A stretch of DNA of 5,376 nt from the NCBI GenBank assembly GCA_013153955.1, contig JAADDM010000066.1:1-5376 (forward strand), in the 5' to 3' direction. The position numbers were made by a program, and so were the translations under genes. The notes below the pieces were generated by a model. That model had not been told where the DNA came from. It saw nothing but the letters and a program-made list of their open reading frames with translations, and searched no databases. Origin of the DNA: Gammaproteobacteria bacterium. Its GTDB lineage: Bacteria > Pseudomonadota > Gammaproteobacteria > Thiomicrospirales > Thiomicrospiraceae. Of the stretch, positions 1 through 5,376 are shown one piece after another. Numbering within the stretch: position 1 is the stretch's first letter; every line of letters starts with the position of its first letter.

Positions 1-548
1 TGATCAAGAATGGCAGAATAATGGCGAACGAGAATAATGCCGCCTAAGATTTTACCTCGAGCATTAATGGGAATAACCGTATTAATTGCGAGCAGTCCAT
101 TAGGATTAACCTCTAAGCCCGATTTAATTTTCACTTCTGTCACAGAAGTGTGTAATAAGTCCGATTTAAACGCTTGACCAATCAGTGCCTTATCCGAGGC
201 ATACAATATGTGGCTTGATTTATCTACCACATAAATATCAGAGAGTAAATGTGCCGCAGAAAGCCTATTAAGAAGCGGTTCTATCTCACTTTTGACGAGT
301 TTAACATTGCCCTTTTTAATGCCCTTTTTCAATTTTCTATTACGAGTAAAAGAGACTTGTTGATTTTCTAATGTCGAAATGGTATTTGACAAAAAAGACA
401 GGTGTGCAATATTTAACCCTTCCTGACGACTTTCATCATAAGCCGTTTGCAGTAGACCTTTATTAATAAAGAACACCCCCAATAAGATCACAAAAGTAAG
501 AAGAATACTCGAGATACTTCCTAATACTATTTTCGTTTTTAAATTCAT
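1..548 (-). CDS. Membrane sensor protein with Cache-like periplasmic domain, probable chemoreceptor (N-terminal 182 residues, 3' end outside window)
   Basis: An open frame runs from ATG at 548-546 to the left edge without a stop, so the gene is incomplete. A Shine-Dalgarno-like AAAGG/TTGGA stretch lies just upstream of the ATG. Residues about 6-29 form one hydrophobic membrane helix, followed by a helical stretch and a periplasmic sensor region with Cache features (residues about 105-118, IYVVDKSSHILYAS, and about 157-175, TVIPINARGKILGG). This region aligns collinearly with the sensor of the chemoreceptor at 1339-3657: SFTRNRKLKKGI against SFTRDEKLVGAI, then a P..NRL element, then GLEV against GLEA. 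An unusual block at residues 69-86 carries nine basic residues where the paralogue is mixed or acidic. No cysteine is present. By paralogy it is most likely a methyl-accepting chemotaxis protein, but the output domain is not visible and a histidine kinase or GGDEF protein is possible. It follows a rhodanese gene, as the other receptor does, but an intrinsic terminator stands between. Confidence 0.8.
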   Translation of the reverse strand, partial: MNLKTKIVLGSISSILLTFVILLGVFFINKGLLQTAYDESRQEGLNIAHLSFLSNTISTLENQQVSFTRNRKLKKGIKKGNVKLVKSEIEPLLNRLSAAHLLSDIYVVDKSSHILYASDKALIGQAFKSDLLHTSVTEVKIKSGLEVNPNGLLAINTVIPINARGKILGGIILVRHYSAILD

Positions 549-586
549 ATTCCAACCTTTTGCGTCTGTCTAACCAAAATTAATAC

Positions 587-627
587 AAAAAAAATCTGCG
601 TAACAAATACCTATTTGCTATGCAGAT
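587..627 (-). terminator. Rho-independent terminator downstream of rhodanese A
   Basis: Two 16-base arms (594-609 and 612-627) form an inverted repeat around a two-base loop, matching at 14 of 16 positions. In the minus-strand transcript one of the two differences becomes a G-U pair, leaving a single A-C mismatch. The stem is followed directly by eight U residues (587-594, the last overlapping the stem foot). This is a convincing intrinsic terminator for leftward transcripts ending after rhodanese A. On the plus strand the arm is followed by a T-rich stretch only after a CTCTC spacer, so termination in that direction would be weaker. Only 38 bases separate the T run from the next start codon, so the downstream receptor needs read-through or a promoter overlapping the terminator. 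Confidence 0.85.
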
Positions 628-644
628 CTCTCTTTTTTAAAGCA

Positions 645-685
645 TGCTGCTCACCGATTAAAAGAACCCTTAACGATCAGCAGCA
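645..685 (-). other. Imperfect hairpin just after the rhodanese A stop codon
   Basis: TGCTGCT at 645-651 is complementary to AGCAGCA at 679-685. After one mismatch the pairing continues inward, with a wobble and a bulge, towards a loop of about eight bases. The hairpin lies 23 bases after the rhodanese A stop and upstream of the terminator at 587-627. No U run follows it, so it is not itself a classical terminator. It may protect the 3' end of the rhodanese transcript or form part of a regulatory leader for the downstream receptor. The function is unknown. Confidence 0.45.
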
Positions 686-707
686 ATATTCGAATGAGTC
701 TTAAAAA

Positions 708-1142
708 TTACTCAATCGAGTTACCTGCTGACATCCAAGCAGGGAGACCATCACGGTAGTAATAGACCTTGGTATACCCCCATTTAACCAAATCAGCGGC
801 CGTTTTAGCGGATCTTAAACAACTGTGTCCATTGCAATATGAGATAACAGCTTCGTCTTTATCAATCTCTGCTGCGACAGCTGCTTCATTGTATTTTGCG
901 GGGTTTTTACGATCCAAATGAATCGCTTCTGGGATATGTGCAGCCTCCCAATCGGAATCTTTGCGCGTATCTAGCATCGCGGCACCATCTTGCCAAAGCG
1001 CCTTTGCTTTTTCAGTGTCCACCGTCGTTGCTCCCGCCACGGTTTCAGGTGATGTCGCAGCCATCGCTCCTGATGAAAGCGCCATAAAACCAGACACCAT
1101 CAATCCCGCAAAAAGTGTTTTATAAGATGTTCTCATAGTCAT
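708..1142 (-). CDS. Exported single-domain rhodanese-like protein with CX4C active loop (rhodanese A)
   Basis: The 144-residue product begins with a signal peptide: basic start, hydrophobic core at about 9-22, and likely cleavage after the AMA or MAA at 27-29. It is therefore expected in the periplasm. The rest is one rhodanese domain: MLDTRKDSDWEAAHIPEAIHL at about 57-77 is the usual D-x-R...W..HIPGAIHL segment, the active loop YCNGHSCLRS spans 102-111, and YYYRDGLPAW at about 127-136 is the C-terminal hallmark. The loop is longer than the classical CRxGxR loop and holds two cysteines, C103 and C108, the only ones in the protein. Such domains carry sulfane sulfur as a cysteine persulfide or serve as thiol-redox proteins; the substrate here is unknown. 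GGGA sits 7 bases before this ATG, while AGGA sits 8 bases before the ATG of Met3 (1136), so either start is possible. It is a paralogue of rhodanese B at 3690-4115, about 45% identical over the domain by eye. Confidence 0.9.
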   Translation of the reverse strand: MTMRTSYKTLFAGLMVSGFMALSSGAMAATSPETVAGATTVDTEKAKALWQDGAAMLDTRKDSDWEAAHIPEAIHLDRKNPAKYNEAAVAAEIDKDEAVISYCNGHSCLRSAKTAADLVKWGYTKVYYYRDGLPAWMSAGNSIE

Positions 1143-1259
1143 ATTCCTATCCCATTTTTTTAAATGATTATTTACACGTTTAAATTAGCACCCACTATGG
1201 CACATGTCTACCAAATACTACATCAGTTTTATTATGGCCCTTAAAATTACATTAATAGC

Positions 1260-1287
1260 TTAATAACAACTACTTATCTCTTGTCTA
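1260..1287 (-). promoter_or_regulatory. Possible sigma-70 promoter for rhodanese A
   Basis: In the 196-base gap between the chemoreceptor and rhodanese A, the minus strand reads TAGACA (1287-1282, five of six to the -35 consensus), a 16-base spacer, then TATTAA (1265-1260, four of six to the -10 consensus). It would give a leader of about 110 bases. The region is AT-rich, so chance matches are likely. No intrinsic terminator was found after the chemoreceptor stop, so read-through from upstream is an equally good source of rhodanese A mRNA. No flagellar sigma-28 promoter was seen. Confidence 0.25.
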
Positions 1288-1338
1288 AATACACAAGGAG
1301 GGCATTATTCAAACGCAAATACTTTAGCCTAGCCTGCT

Positions 1339-3657
1339 TTATACTTTGAATTGGCTGACCAAATCTTGTAATTGAAGTGCATCCTCTTTCATATCTTTCG
1401 AAGAGGTTGAGCTCTGTTCAACCAAAGAAGCATTCTGCTGAGTGACCGACTCTAAATCATGAATTGCTTCGCCAATCTCACGAATCGAAATCGACTGTTC
1501 TCCTGAAGCTGCGGTAATTTCAGCCACAATGTCACTGACTTTTCGAATGCCTTCAGTAATGGTTTGTAACGCTTGATCCGAACGTTCTGCACGCTCCGTA
1601 CCTTGCTCAACAGCTGAGACGGCATTTTCGATTAAGCCTTTAATATCTCGAGCAGCATCTGCGGATTTACCCGCTAGATTACGTACTTCACCCGCGACGA
1701 CGGCAAACCCTCGGCCATGCTCGCCTGCTCGAGCAGCTTCAACAGCCGCATTCAGTGCCAATAGATTAGTTTGAAAAGCAATACTGTCAATTAATGCGAT
1801 AATCTCTTCAATTTTATGGCTTGCCTCGCGAATATCCGTCATAGACTCTATGGTTGAACGCATGACTTCCGCCCCCGCATCCGCTTGACTACGCGCCGTT
1901 GTTGCCAACTGATTTGCAGCATTAGCATTATCGGTTGTCTGCTTGACGGTTTCGGTAATATGCCCCATGGTAGCGGTTGTTTTCTCCAGCGCAGATGCCT
2001 GTCGCTGAGTACGTGCATTAAGATCTTGAGAACCTTGATGAATTTTTTCAACGTTGTGAACTAAATTATGAACACCATTACGGGTTTCTGAGATCAGTGC
2101 AGATACATTTTGGAGGGACTCATTCAATGCGTGAGCAACCTCAGCAAATTTCCCCTCATAGCGGGCTGAAATAGAGTGTGTTAAATTGCCCTCTGATAAG
2201 GCTGAAACCACACTTAAAATATCATCTAATGCTTTCGCTGTTTGCTGCGTACTGGAGTTTACGTTTTCAGCCATTGACTTGAGTTCACCTTGTGCCTCCA
2301 CCTTTACGCGTTGCGTAAAGTCTCCGTTTGCCATATTTGCTAACACCGAATTTACCTGTGTAATGACATCACTCATGGTAATCATAGCGGCCTCAACCTG
2401 TTCACGAACCTGTCCCTCAATAGAGCGATCCATGCGCACAGAGAAATCCCCATTAGCCAGAGCACCCACCACCTTTAATAGTTCAGACATGGTGTGATCA
2501 ACACTCTGTGTCGAATTGTTTACAGCTTGCTGAAGGGTCTCAAGATCTCCTTTAGAGTGACCTTTAATGCGTTGGCTAAAGTCTCCACTTGCAACGGCAT
2601 TCATCACCCGATTACTTTCTGCAATCGTTTTCTGTAGAGTTTCAACCATCTCATTAATTGCGACGGCAACCACGCCAATCTCATCTTTAGATTCAACGGG
2701 AATGCGCTGGCTAAAATCGCCCTTTTGACTGATACTATTTACAACGCTATTCATACTTTCTAAGGGTCTAAAAGACTTAATAAAGACAATTTTAATAAAA
2801 ATAAAGGCGGTTAAAATCCAAATAATTACGGCAATTAACCCCGCATACAGCGACATTTTCTGTGCAGTATTAATCTCGGTATCATCCATCATCGTTACAA
2901 CATAAGCGACGGTATTGTTAAAATGATCCTTTAAAGGCTGAGAGACCACACTTAACGCCTTCTCTCCAACTTCTAGCTCATTAATCGCAAAACGGGTTAC
3001 ATCAATACCACTTTCTAATAAAGCGGATTCTAACTTGGGATCGACTTCATTGAGAAGGTTGCCTTGTAAATCAAACAGTAAAAACTCTGCTTCAGCAATG
3101 GTCGCAAACCCACTCGATAAATTGGCATAGTCCATCGAAATATCAATCACACTATAGACTTGGCCTTTTTCCGTCATCGGGAACACAAAGTGTACCTCAG
3201 GATGCCCGTTAACCGCTTCAAGCCCTCGCATAATAATCACATTATCGACACTCTCTTTCGCCAATTTTAACGATATATTTGAAGCATCAAACGCATTACG
3301 CGTAAATAGGACTGCTCCATCTAGCCCTAAAATACGTAGGTTAGTGGCAGCACCCGTTGCTTCTAATCTATTTGCAGTGGGTGAAACCAAAGCCGAAATG
3401 GATTGTTTATCTCCGCTCTGAATGGCCCCAACCAACTTTTCATCACGCGTAAATGAGAAAATATTCTTCTCCATTTGTGACACAGCTTTCTCTAATACCG
3501 TCTTGGAAATGGCCGTCTGCTTCCCCGCTAAGGCGTCTAATAGATGCAATTTAGACTGGTACAACTGATAGGAAAATACGGCGATCAGAATGCCTGCGGT
3601 AAATAAAATTGCAAGTACCGTGTAGATTTCCATTCTGGTTCTAAGTGAATTAAACAT
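1339..3657 (-). CDS. Methyl-accepting chemotaxis protein with Cache-like sensor and five tandem HAMP units
   Basis: This 772-residue transmembrane chemoreceptor should signal through CheW and CheA to the flagellar motor. Domains in order: membrane helix at about 12-32; periplasmic sensor at about 33-266, resembling a two-module Cache domain (FTR...NRL, then LRILGLDGAVLFTR at 107-120 and EFLLFDLQGNLL at 191-202); membrane helix at about 269-293; five HAMP-like units with G-D/N-F/L cores at 313, 358, 403, 445 and 490; then a signalling coiled coil to the end. The hairpin tip (about 623-662, centred on LNAAVEAARAGEHGRGF) is canonical. Recalled against E. coli Tsr, the signalling domain aligns without gaps, as expected for the 36-heptad class. 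Probable methylation sites lie near E558 and E747/Q748. No C-terminal NWETF-type CheR/CheB tether is present and the protein has no cysteine. GAAGGA lies 7 bases before the ATG. The 32-base gap after rhodanese B implies co-transcription. The ligand is unknown. Confidence 0.96.
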   Translation of the reverse strand: MFNSLRTRMEIYTVLAILFTAGILIAVFSYQLYQSKLHLLDALAGKQTAISKTVLEKAVSQMEKNIFSFTRDEKLVGAIQSGDKQSISALVSPTANRLEATGAATNLRILGLDGAVLFTRNAFDASNISLKLAKESVDNVIIMRGLEAVNGHPEVHFVFPMTEKGQVYSVIDISMDYANLSSGFATIAEAEFLLFDLQGNLLNEVDPKLESALLESGIDVTRFAINELEVGEKALSVVSQPLKDHFNNTVAYVVTMMDDTEINTAQKMSLYAGLIAVIIWILTAFIFIKIVFIKSFRPLESMNSVVNSISQKGDFSQRIPVESKDEIGVVAVAINEMVETLQKTIAESNRVMNAVASGDFSQRIKGHSKGDLETLQQAVNNSTQSVDHTMSELLKVVGALANGDFSVRMDRSIEGQVREQVEAAMITMSDVITQVNSVLANMANGDFTQRVKVEAQGELKSMAENVNSSTQQTAKALDDILSVVSALSEGNLTHSISARYEGKFAEVAHALNESLQNVSALISETRNGVHNLVHNVEKIHQGSQDLNARTQRQASALEKTTATMGHITETVKQTTDNANAANQLATTARSQADAGAEVMRSTIESMTDIREASHKIEEIIALIDSIAFQTNLLALNAAVEAARAGEHGRGFAVVAGEVRNLAGKSADAARDIKGLIENAVSAVEQGTERAERSDQALQTITEGIRKVSDIVAEITAASGEQSISIREIGEAIHDLESVTQQNASLVEQSSTSSKDMKEDALQLQDLVSQFKV
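2113..2721 (-). repeat. Region encoding a five-unit poly-HAMP array within the chemoreceptor
   Basis: The motif G-D-F-S/T-x-R-I/V/M recurs at residues 313, 358, 403 and 445, with a diverged G-N-L-T copy at 490. Unit spacing is 45, 45, 42 and 45 residues. Each is followed by the E-G-type turn and second helix of a HAMP unit (SKDEIG, SKGDLE, IEGQVR, AQGELK, YEGKFA). The first unit is a standard membrane-proximal HAMP; the others are soluble. The copies are clearly related in protein but not identical in DNA, so this is an old internal amplification rather than a fresh tandem repeat. Confidence 0.85.
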
Positions 3658-3664
3658 AAAGGGA

Positions 3665-3670
3665 TCCTTC
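3665..3670 (-). promoter_or_regulatory. Ribosome binding site of the chemoreceptor gene
   Basis: GAAGGA on the minus strand stands 7 bases before the ATG at 3657-3655, in the 32-base gap after the rhodanese B stop. It is a strong site at ideal distance and settles the start of the chemoreceptor, whose first residues then lead directly into the membrane helix. Confidence 0.8.
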
Positions 3671-3689
3671 TAATATGGTCGATAAATCA

Positions 3690-4115
3690 TTATTCATACG
3701 GATAACTAGCATTTTTCCAAGCAGGAAAGCCTTTGCGAAAATAGTAGACATTGGTAAAGCCAAAACCAACGAGCTTCTTTGCAGCCGCTGACGCACGGTG
3801 ACATTTCTCTGCGTTACAGTAAGAGATAACAGGATCATTAATCGCTATTTTTGACAAAATAGTCGCTTTATTGAACTCTAATTTTTTAACATTGAGGTGC
3901 AATGCGCCGGGAACTCGACCCGCTTCCCAATCCGAAGTTTTACGGGTATCAATAAAAGTAGCACCTTGCTTCCAAAGAGCCTTAGCCTCCGGAGCAGTAA
4001 TGGTTTTTGCCCCCTCTATAGACTCCGCAGAAGGACCTTTACCCGCGATAGGGGCGCTTGAAGCCAACACAAGCATGCCGCCAATGACTGTCACTAATTT
4101 ATGTTTAAAGGCCAT
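3690..4115 (-). CDS. Exported single-domain rhodanese-like protein with CX4C active loop (rhodanese B)
   Basis: The 141-residue product starts with a signal peptide (MAFKHK basic start, hydrophobic core at about 8-18, likely cleavage after the APIA at 21-24), so the mature protein should be periplasmic. A single rhodanese domain follows: FIDTRKTSDWEAGRVPGALHL at about 54-74, the active loop YCNAEKCHRAS at 99-109, and YYFRKGFPAW at about 124-133. C100 and C105 are the only cysteines and match C103 and C108 of rhodanese A; the arginine two residues after the second cysteine is also kept. The DTRK.SDWEA and VISYCN blocks are shared exactly with rhodanese A. The family handles sulfane sulfur or works in thiol redox; the substrate is not known. 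An AAGGA lies very close to the ATG and a GGAG about 10 bases upstream. It sits between an ABC exporter (64-base gap) and the chemoreceptor (32-base gap). Coupling to the receptor is the better guess because the second rhodanese also precedes a receptor. Confidence 0.9.
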   Translation of the reverse strand: MAFKHKLVTVIGGMLVLASSAPIAGKGPSAESIEGAKTITAPEAKALWKQGATFIDTRKTSDWEAGRVPGALHLNVKKLEFNKATILSKIAINDPVISYCNAEKCHRASAAAKKLVGFGFTNVYYFRKGFPAWKNASYPYE

Positions 4116-4179
4116 TTCCTTACCACTCCATACTAATTTATTTATAACTATTCATTTGTCAAATCTATACAAAGGCATC

Positions 4180-5376
4180 TTACCGATATAAATTATGATA
4201 AGTACCCTTTTTTATAATTAATTCGTCATGACTGCCCGATTCAATAATGTGTCCATCTTCAAAGACCATGATTCTATCTGCCTGCTTAATGGAACTTAAA
4301 CGGTGTGCCACAATCAACGTCGTTCTGCCTGCTAAAAAGGGGGACAGATCAAGGTATAACTGGCGCTCTGTTTCCATATCTAGCGCAGAGGTCGCTTCAT
4401 CCATAATGACAACTTTAGGGTCTTGCAAAATCATGCGCGCAATGGCTAAGCGTTGTCGCTGCCCTCCGGAAAGCTTAATACCGTTACGACCTACAACAGA
4501 ATCTAGCTGAGAGCCTAAGGCTTTTACCACATCCTCTAGCTGAGCTTGTTGCAAAGCTTTCCATAGCTGTTCATCTGGCAAATCTTGCCCTAAGGTTAAG
4601 TTAAAACGGATGCTCTGGTGAAATAACACAGGGTGCTGTAAGACCGTCGCAACATTGGCGCGCACCGTCTCCTGTCCAATTTCTTTAAGTGATGCCTCGC
4701 CATAATTGATCGTGCCAGAGGTTGGCTGATAAAATCCAAGCAACAACTGAACCAGAGTGGTTTTACCGCCCCCACTCGCCCCGACCAAGGCAAGTTTTTC
4801 ACCGGGTTTAATCTCAAAATTAAGGTGATCCAGCACTAGGTTATCTTTTTCAGGATATTGAAATGCTAGCTCTCTCACGGAGACCGACACCGCTTTATCC
4901 GTCAGAAAAGGGTTCACCTTATTGGGATACTTAGGTTCTTGATCTAAATCTAATACATCATTTATTCTGACCAGTGCACCACTGGCGGCACTAAAGCCAT
5001 ATTGAATCGCTAAAATCTCCTGAATCGGCCCCATCATGTACCAAAGGTAACCAAATACCGCAATCATTTGGCCAATACTTAAATCAGAGAAGATGACCAT
5101 TAGCATCCCCACGCCTCTAAAAATATCAAAACCAACCAAAAAAATCATAAATGAGAAACGACTGGCGGCATCACTTTTCCAAGTAAAAGCTTCCGATTTG
5201 CGCTTTATCTCATAGGCGTTATCTCGTACTTTATCAAAAAAGAACCTATCCTGATTTGCAGCCCTCACTTGCTGCAGGGCATCTAGCGTCTCTGTTAACG
5301 ACTGTTGAAAAGCATCTACCGCACTGTTTTCATCTTTTTTAAGCGTTTTAACCTTACGCCCCATTCTCATCGTAAA
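4180..5376 (-). CDS. ABC exporter, fused permease/ATP-binding protein (C-terminal 398 residues; 5' end outside window)
   Basis: The frame stays open to the right edge, so the ATG at 5370 is probably internal. Exporters of this ABCB/MsbA-like layout are usually near 580-600 residues, so about 200 N-terminal residues (membrane helices 1-4) are missing. In visible numbering, residues about 1-70 look like the cytoplasmic extensions of the helices, and about 73-96 and 102-122 are the last two membrane helices. A complete ATPase domain follows: A-loop Y174 (FQYPEKD), Walker A GASGGGKT (199-206), Q-loop Q247 (LQHPVLF), signature LSGGQ (302-306), Walker B VVIMDE (322-327), D-loop SALD (330-333) and H-loop H358. 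All catalytic residues are present, so the protein should be an active half-transporter working as a dimer in the inner membrane. The substrate cannot be told; lipids, peptides and drugs are all exported by relatives. No terminator separates it from rhodanese B. Confidence 0.93.
   Translation of the reverse strand, partial: FTMRMGRKVKTLKKDENSAVDAFQQSLTETLDALQQVRAANQDRFFFDKVRDNAYEIKRKSEAFTWKSDAASRFSFMIFLVGFDIFRGVGMLMVIFSDLSIGQMIAVFGYLWYMMGPIQEILAIQYGFSAASGALVRINDVLDLDQEPKYPNKVNPFLTDKAVSVSVRELAFQYPEKDNLVLDHLNFEIKPGEKLALVGASGGGKTTLVQLLLGFYQPTSGTINYGEASLKEIGQETVRANVATVLQHPVLFHQSIRFNLTLGQDLPDEQLWKALQQAQLEDVVKALGSQLDSVVGRNGIKLSGGQRQRLAIARMILQDPKVVIMDEATSALDMETERQLYLDLSPFLAGRTTLIVAHRLSSIKQADRIMVFEDGHIIESGSHDELIIKKGTYHNLYR

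Noticed and set aside
1143..1338. Search for a terminator or operator between the chemoreceptor and rhodanese A, including a weak TGGTAGACATGTGCCA near-palindrome and a CTTGT...ACAAG stem.
   Set aside because: The palindrome matches at only part of its positions and the stem is five base pairs with no U run. Both are within what chance gives in AT-rich spacer.
1339..1360. A C-terminal CheR/CheB docking pentapeptide on the chemoreceptor.
   Set aside because: The protein ends in VSQFKV directly after the signalling helix, with no flexible linker and no NWETF-like sequence.
2186..2497. A 103-codon open frame on the plus strand.
   Set aside because: It lies wholly antisense to the poly-HAMP part of the chemoreceptor, its translation looks like a shadow of that gene (many Ser, Thr, Cys), and it resembles no family I recognise.
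3650..3838. A 62-codon minus-strand frame bridging the end of rhodanese B and the chemoreceptor start.
   Set aside because: It overlaps the conserved C-terminal half of rhodanese B in another frame and has no recognisable features.
4141..4162. A perfect TTGACA (4162-4157, minus strand) and a TATAAA (4146-4141) in the gap before rhodanese B.
   Set aside because: They are only 10 bases apart, too close to act together as -35 and -10. No good partner for either was found at 16-18 bases, so I do not call a promoter.
3871..4191. A 106-codon open frame on the plus strand.
   Set aside because: It is antisense to rhodanese B, whose frame is strongly supported by a signal peptide and rhodanese motifs.

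Overview
The window carries five genes, all read leftwards (minus strand), tightly packed and with no credible gene on the plus strand. The base composition is moderately AT-rich. The content is a poly-HAMP chemoreceptor, a second sensor protein, two exported rhodaneses and an ABC exporter, with proteobacterial-type proteins and Shine-Dalgarno sites. This suggests a motile gammaproteobacterium. A sulfur oxidiser of the Thiomicrospira/Hydrogenovibrio/Thiomicrorhabdus kind would fit, but that placement is an impression from the gene content, not something the sequence proves.

Layout in transcription order (right to left). (1) 5376-4180: the C-terminal two thirds of an ABC exporter (last membrane helices plus a complete ATPase domain); its start lies beyond the right edge. 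(2) After 64 bases, 4115-3690: an exported single-domain rhodanese (rhodanese B). (3) After 32 bases, 3657-1339: a 772-residue methyl-accepting chemotaxis protein with a periplasmic Cache-like sensor, five tandem HAMP units and a Tsr-like signalling domain. (4) After 196 bases holding a possible promoter, 1142-708: a second exported rhodanese (rhodanese A), a clear paralogue of the first. (5) After 159 bases holding a hairpin and a strong intrinsic terminator, 548-1: the N-terminal 182 residues of a second membrane sensor, cut by the left edge.

The main observation is that the window holds two copies of one gene pair, exported rhodanese followed by Cache-type receptor. The two rhodaneses resemble each other, and the periplasmic domain of the truncated sensor aligns collinearly with that of the full chemoreceptor. 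A duplicated and diverged cassette is the simplest reading. It suggests that each rhodanese acts with its receptor in the periplasm, perhaps binding or converting a sulfur compound (sulfane sulfur, thiosulfate, polysulfide) that the receptor reports to the chemotaxis machinery. That function is inference: the sequence shows pairing and duplication, not a ligand.
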